Shown here piece after piece: positions 62,290 through 64,000 of a stretch of 64,000 nucleotides of DNA (positions are counted from its first letter, which is position 1; each line of letters opens with the position of its first letter). A program made the position numbers and the translations under genes. The notes under the pieces were generated by a model. That model did no database searches and was not told the origin of the DNA. It was given only the letters and a program-made list of their open reading frames with translations. The DNA comes from Axinella damicornis (lineage: Eukaryota > Porifera > Demospongiae > Axinellida > Axinellidae): NCBI GenBank assembly GCA_963931865.1, contig OZ007512.1:14147961-14211960 (forward strand). Direction: 5' to 3'.

Positions 62290-64000
62290 GGGTTAGGGTT
62301 AGGGTTAGGGTTAGGGTTAGGGTTAGGGTTAGGGTTAGGGTTAGGGTTAGGGTTAGGGTTAGGGTTAGGGTTAGGGTTAGGGTTAGGGTTAGGGTTAGGG
62401 TTAGGGTTAGGGTTAGGGTTAGGGTTAGGGTTAGGGTTAGGGTTAGGGTTAGGGTTAGGGTTAGGGTTAGGGTTAGGGTTAGGGTTAGGGTTAGGGTTAG
62501 GGTTAGGGTTAGGGTTAGGGTTAGGGTTAGGGTTAGGGTTAGGGTTAGGGTTAGGGTTAGGGTTAGGGTTAGGGTTAGGGTTAGGGTTAGGGTTAGGGTT
62601 AGGGTTAGGGTTAGGGTTAGGGTTAGGGTTAGGGTTAGGGTTAGGGTTAGGGTTAGGGTTAGGGTTAGGGTTAGGGTTAGGGTTAGGGTTAGGGTTAGGG
62701 TTAGGGTTAGGGTTAGGGTTAGGGTTAGGGTTAGGGTTAGGGTTAGGGTTAGGGTTAGGGTTAGGGTTAGGGTTAGGGTTAGGGTTAGGGTTAGGGTTAG
62801 GGTTAGGGTTAGGGTTAGGGTTAGGGTTAGGGTTAGGGTTAGGGTTAGGGTTAGGGTTAGGGTTAGGGTTAGGGTTAGGGTTAGGGTTAGGGTTAGGGTT
62901 AGGGTTAGGGTTAGGGTTAGGGTTAGGGTTAGGGTTAGGGTTAGGGTTAGGGTTAGGGTTAGGGTTAGGGTTAGGGTTAGGGTTAGGGTTAGGGTTAGGG
63001 TTAGGGTTAGGGTTAGGGTTAGGGTTAGGGTTAGGGTTAGGGTTAGGGTTAGGGTTAGGGTTAGGGTTAGGGTTAGGGTTAGGGTTAGGGTTAGGGTTAG
63101 GGTTAGGGTTAGGGTTAGGGTTAGGGTTAGGGTTAGGGTTAGGGTTAGGGTTAGGGTTAGGGTTAGGGTTAGGGTTAGGGTTAGGGTTAGGGTTAGGGTT
63201 AGGGTTAGGGTTAGGGTTAGGGTTAGGGTTAGGGTTAGGGTTAGGGTTAGGGTTAGGGTTAGGGTTAGGGTTAGGGTTAGGGTTAGGGTTAGGGTTAGGG
63301 TTAGGGTTAGGGTTAGGGTTAGGGTTAGGGTTAGGGTTAGGGTTAGGGTTAGGGTTAGGGTTAGGGTTAGGGTTAGGGTTAGGGTTAGGGTTAGGGTTAG
63401 GGTTAGGGTTAGGGTTAGGGTTAGGGTTAGGGTTAGGGTTAGGGTTAGGGTTAGGGTTAGGGTTAGGGTTAGGGTTAGGGTTAGGGTTAGGGTTAGGGTT
63501 AGGGTTAGGGTTAGGGTTAGGGTTAGGGTTAGGGTTAGGGTTAGGGTTAGGGTTAGGGTTAGGGTTAGGGTTAGGGTTAGGGTTAGGGTTAGGGTTAGGG
63601 TTAGGGTTAGGGTTAGGGTTAGGGTTAGGGTTAGGGTTAGGGTTAGGGTTAGGGTTAGGGTTAGGGTTAGGGTTAGGGTTAGGGTTAGGGTTAGGGTTAG
63701 GGTTAGGGTTAGGGTTAGGGTTAGGGTTAGGGTTAGGGTTAGGGTTAGGGTTAGGGTTAGGGTTAGGGTTAGGGTTAGGGTTAGGGTTAGGGTTAGGGTT
63801 AGGGTTAGGGTTAGGGTTAGGGTTAGGGTTAGGGTTAGGGTTAGGGTTAGGGTTAGGGTTAGGGTTAGGGTTAGGGTTAGGGTTAGGGTTAGGGTTAGGG
63901 TTAGGGTTAGGGTTAGGGTTAGGGTTAGGGTTAGGGTTAGGGTTAGGGTTAGGGTTAGGGTTAGGGTTAGGGTTAGGGTTAGGGTTAGGGTTAGGGTTAG
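62290..64000 (+). repeat. telomere (TTAGGG)n, about 285 repeats
   Basis: Uninterrupted TTAGGG to the edge of the window with the G-rich strand running 5' to 3' outwards, as at a true chromosome end. No variant repeats seen. Confidence 0.99.

Overview
The window is nuclear DNA of a multicellular animal, and it runs from a gene-dense interior to a chromosome end. Every gene has several exons with GT-AG introns. The gene set (histone macroH2A, BLOC1S2, a two-RRM hnRNP, mitochondrial OGDH and a NAK-family kinase) is that of a metazoan. The right edge is about 1.7 kb of pure TTAGGG repeat, with the G-rich strand pointing outwards. Compact genes, short inverted-repeat elements and abundant minisatellites fit a marine invertebrate such as a sponge. 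That last step is inference; the sequence does not fix the species.

Layout. 1-8.0 kb: a minus-strand protein kinase gene of at least 13 exons with a C-terminal region I do not recognise, plus a 200-N gap at 155-354. 9.06-11.38 kb: macroH2A (+). 11.65-12.32 kb: BLOC1S2 (+). 12.46-15.49 kb: hnRNP A/B-like RNA-binding protein (-). 16.07-29.91 kb: 2-oxoglutarate dehydrogenase E1 (+, 24 exons). 30.13-35.99 kb: AAK1/BMP2K-like kinase (-, 9 exons). 36-37.4 kb: no gene, but perfect palindromes and a degenerate tRNA-like sequence. 37.43-57.34 kb: a GC-rich satellite with a 22-bp basic unit, interrupted by a 1,970-bp Ginger-type DNA transposon at 41,616-43,585 that itself holds a non-LTR retrotransposon fragment. 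57.57-62.29 kb: about 147 almost identical copies of a 32-bp repeat. 62.29-64.0 kb: telomere.

Exon phases were checked by hand. macroH2A (two bases apparently missing in exon 1), BLOC1S2, hnRNP, OGDH and the NAK kinase all join in frame. The first kinase joins in frame over most of its length but has two unresolved junctions.

The most unusual pattern is that intronic minisatellites in this window are not placed at random. At least eight start exactly at a 5' splice site, and several carry repeated copies of the last 10-30 nt of the preceding exon together with its donor. The extreme case is OGDH intron 19, about 44 copies of a 55-bp unit. In each unit an acceptor-like sequence, a 21-nt in-frame copy of the exon end and a donor occur in order. 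The second notable object is the chromosome end: a composite subtelomere with a Ginger transposon flanked by CCGG target duplications, satellite higher-order repeats, a terminal fold-back palindrome, and a telomere joined within the telomere-like core of the 32-bp repeat.
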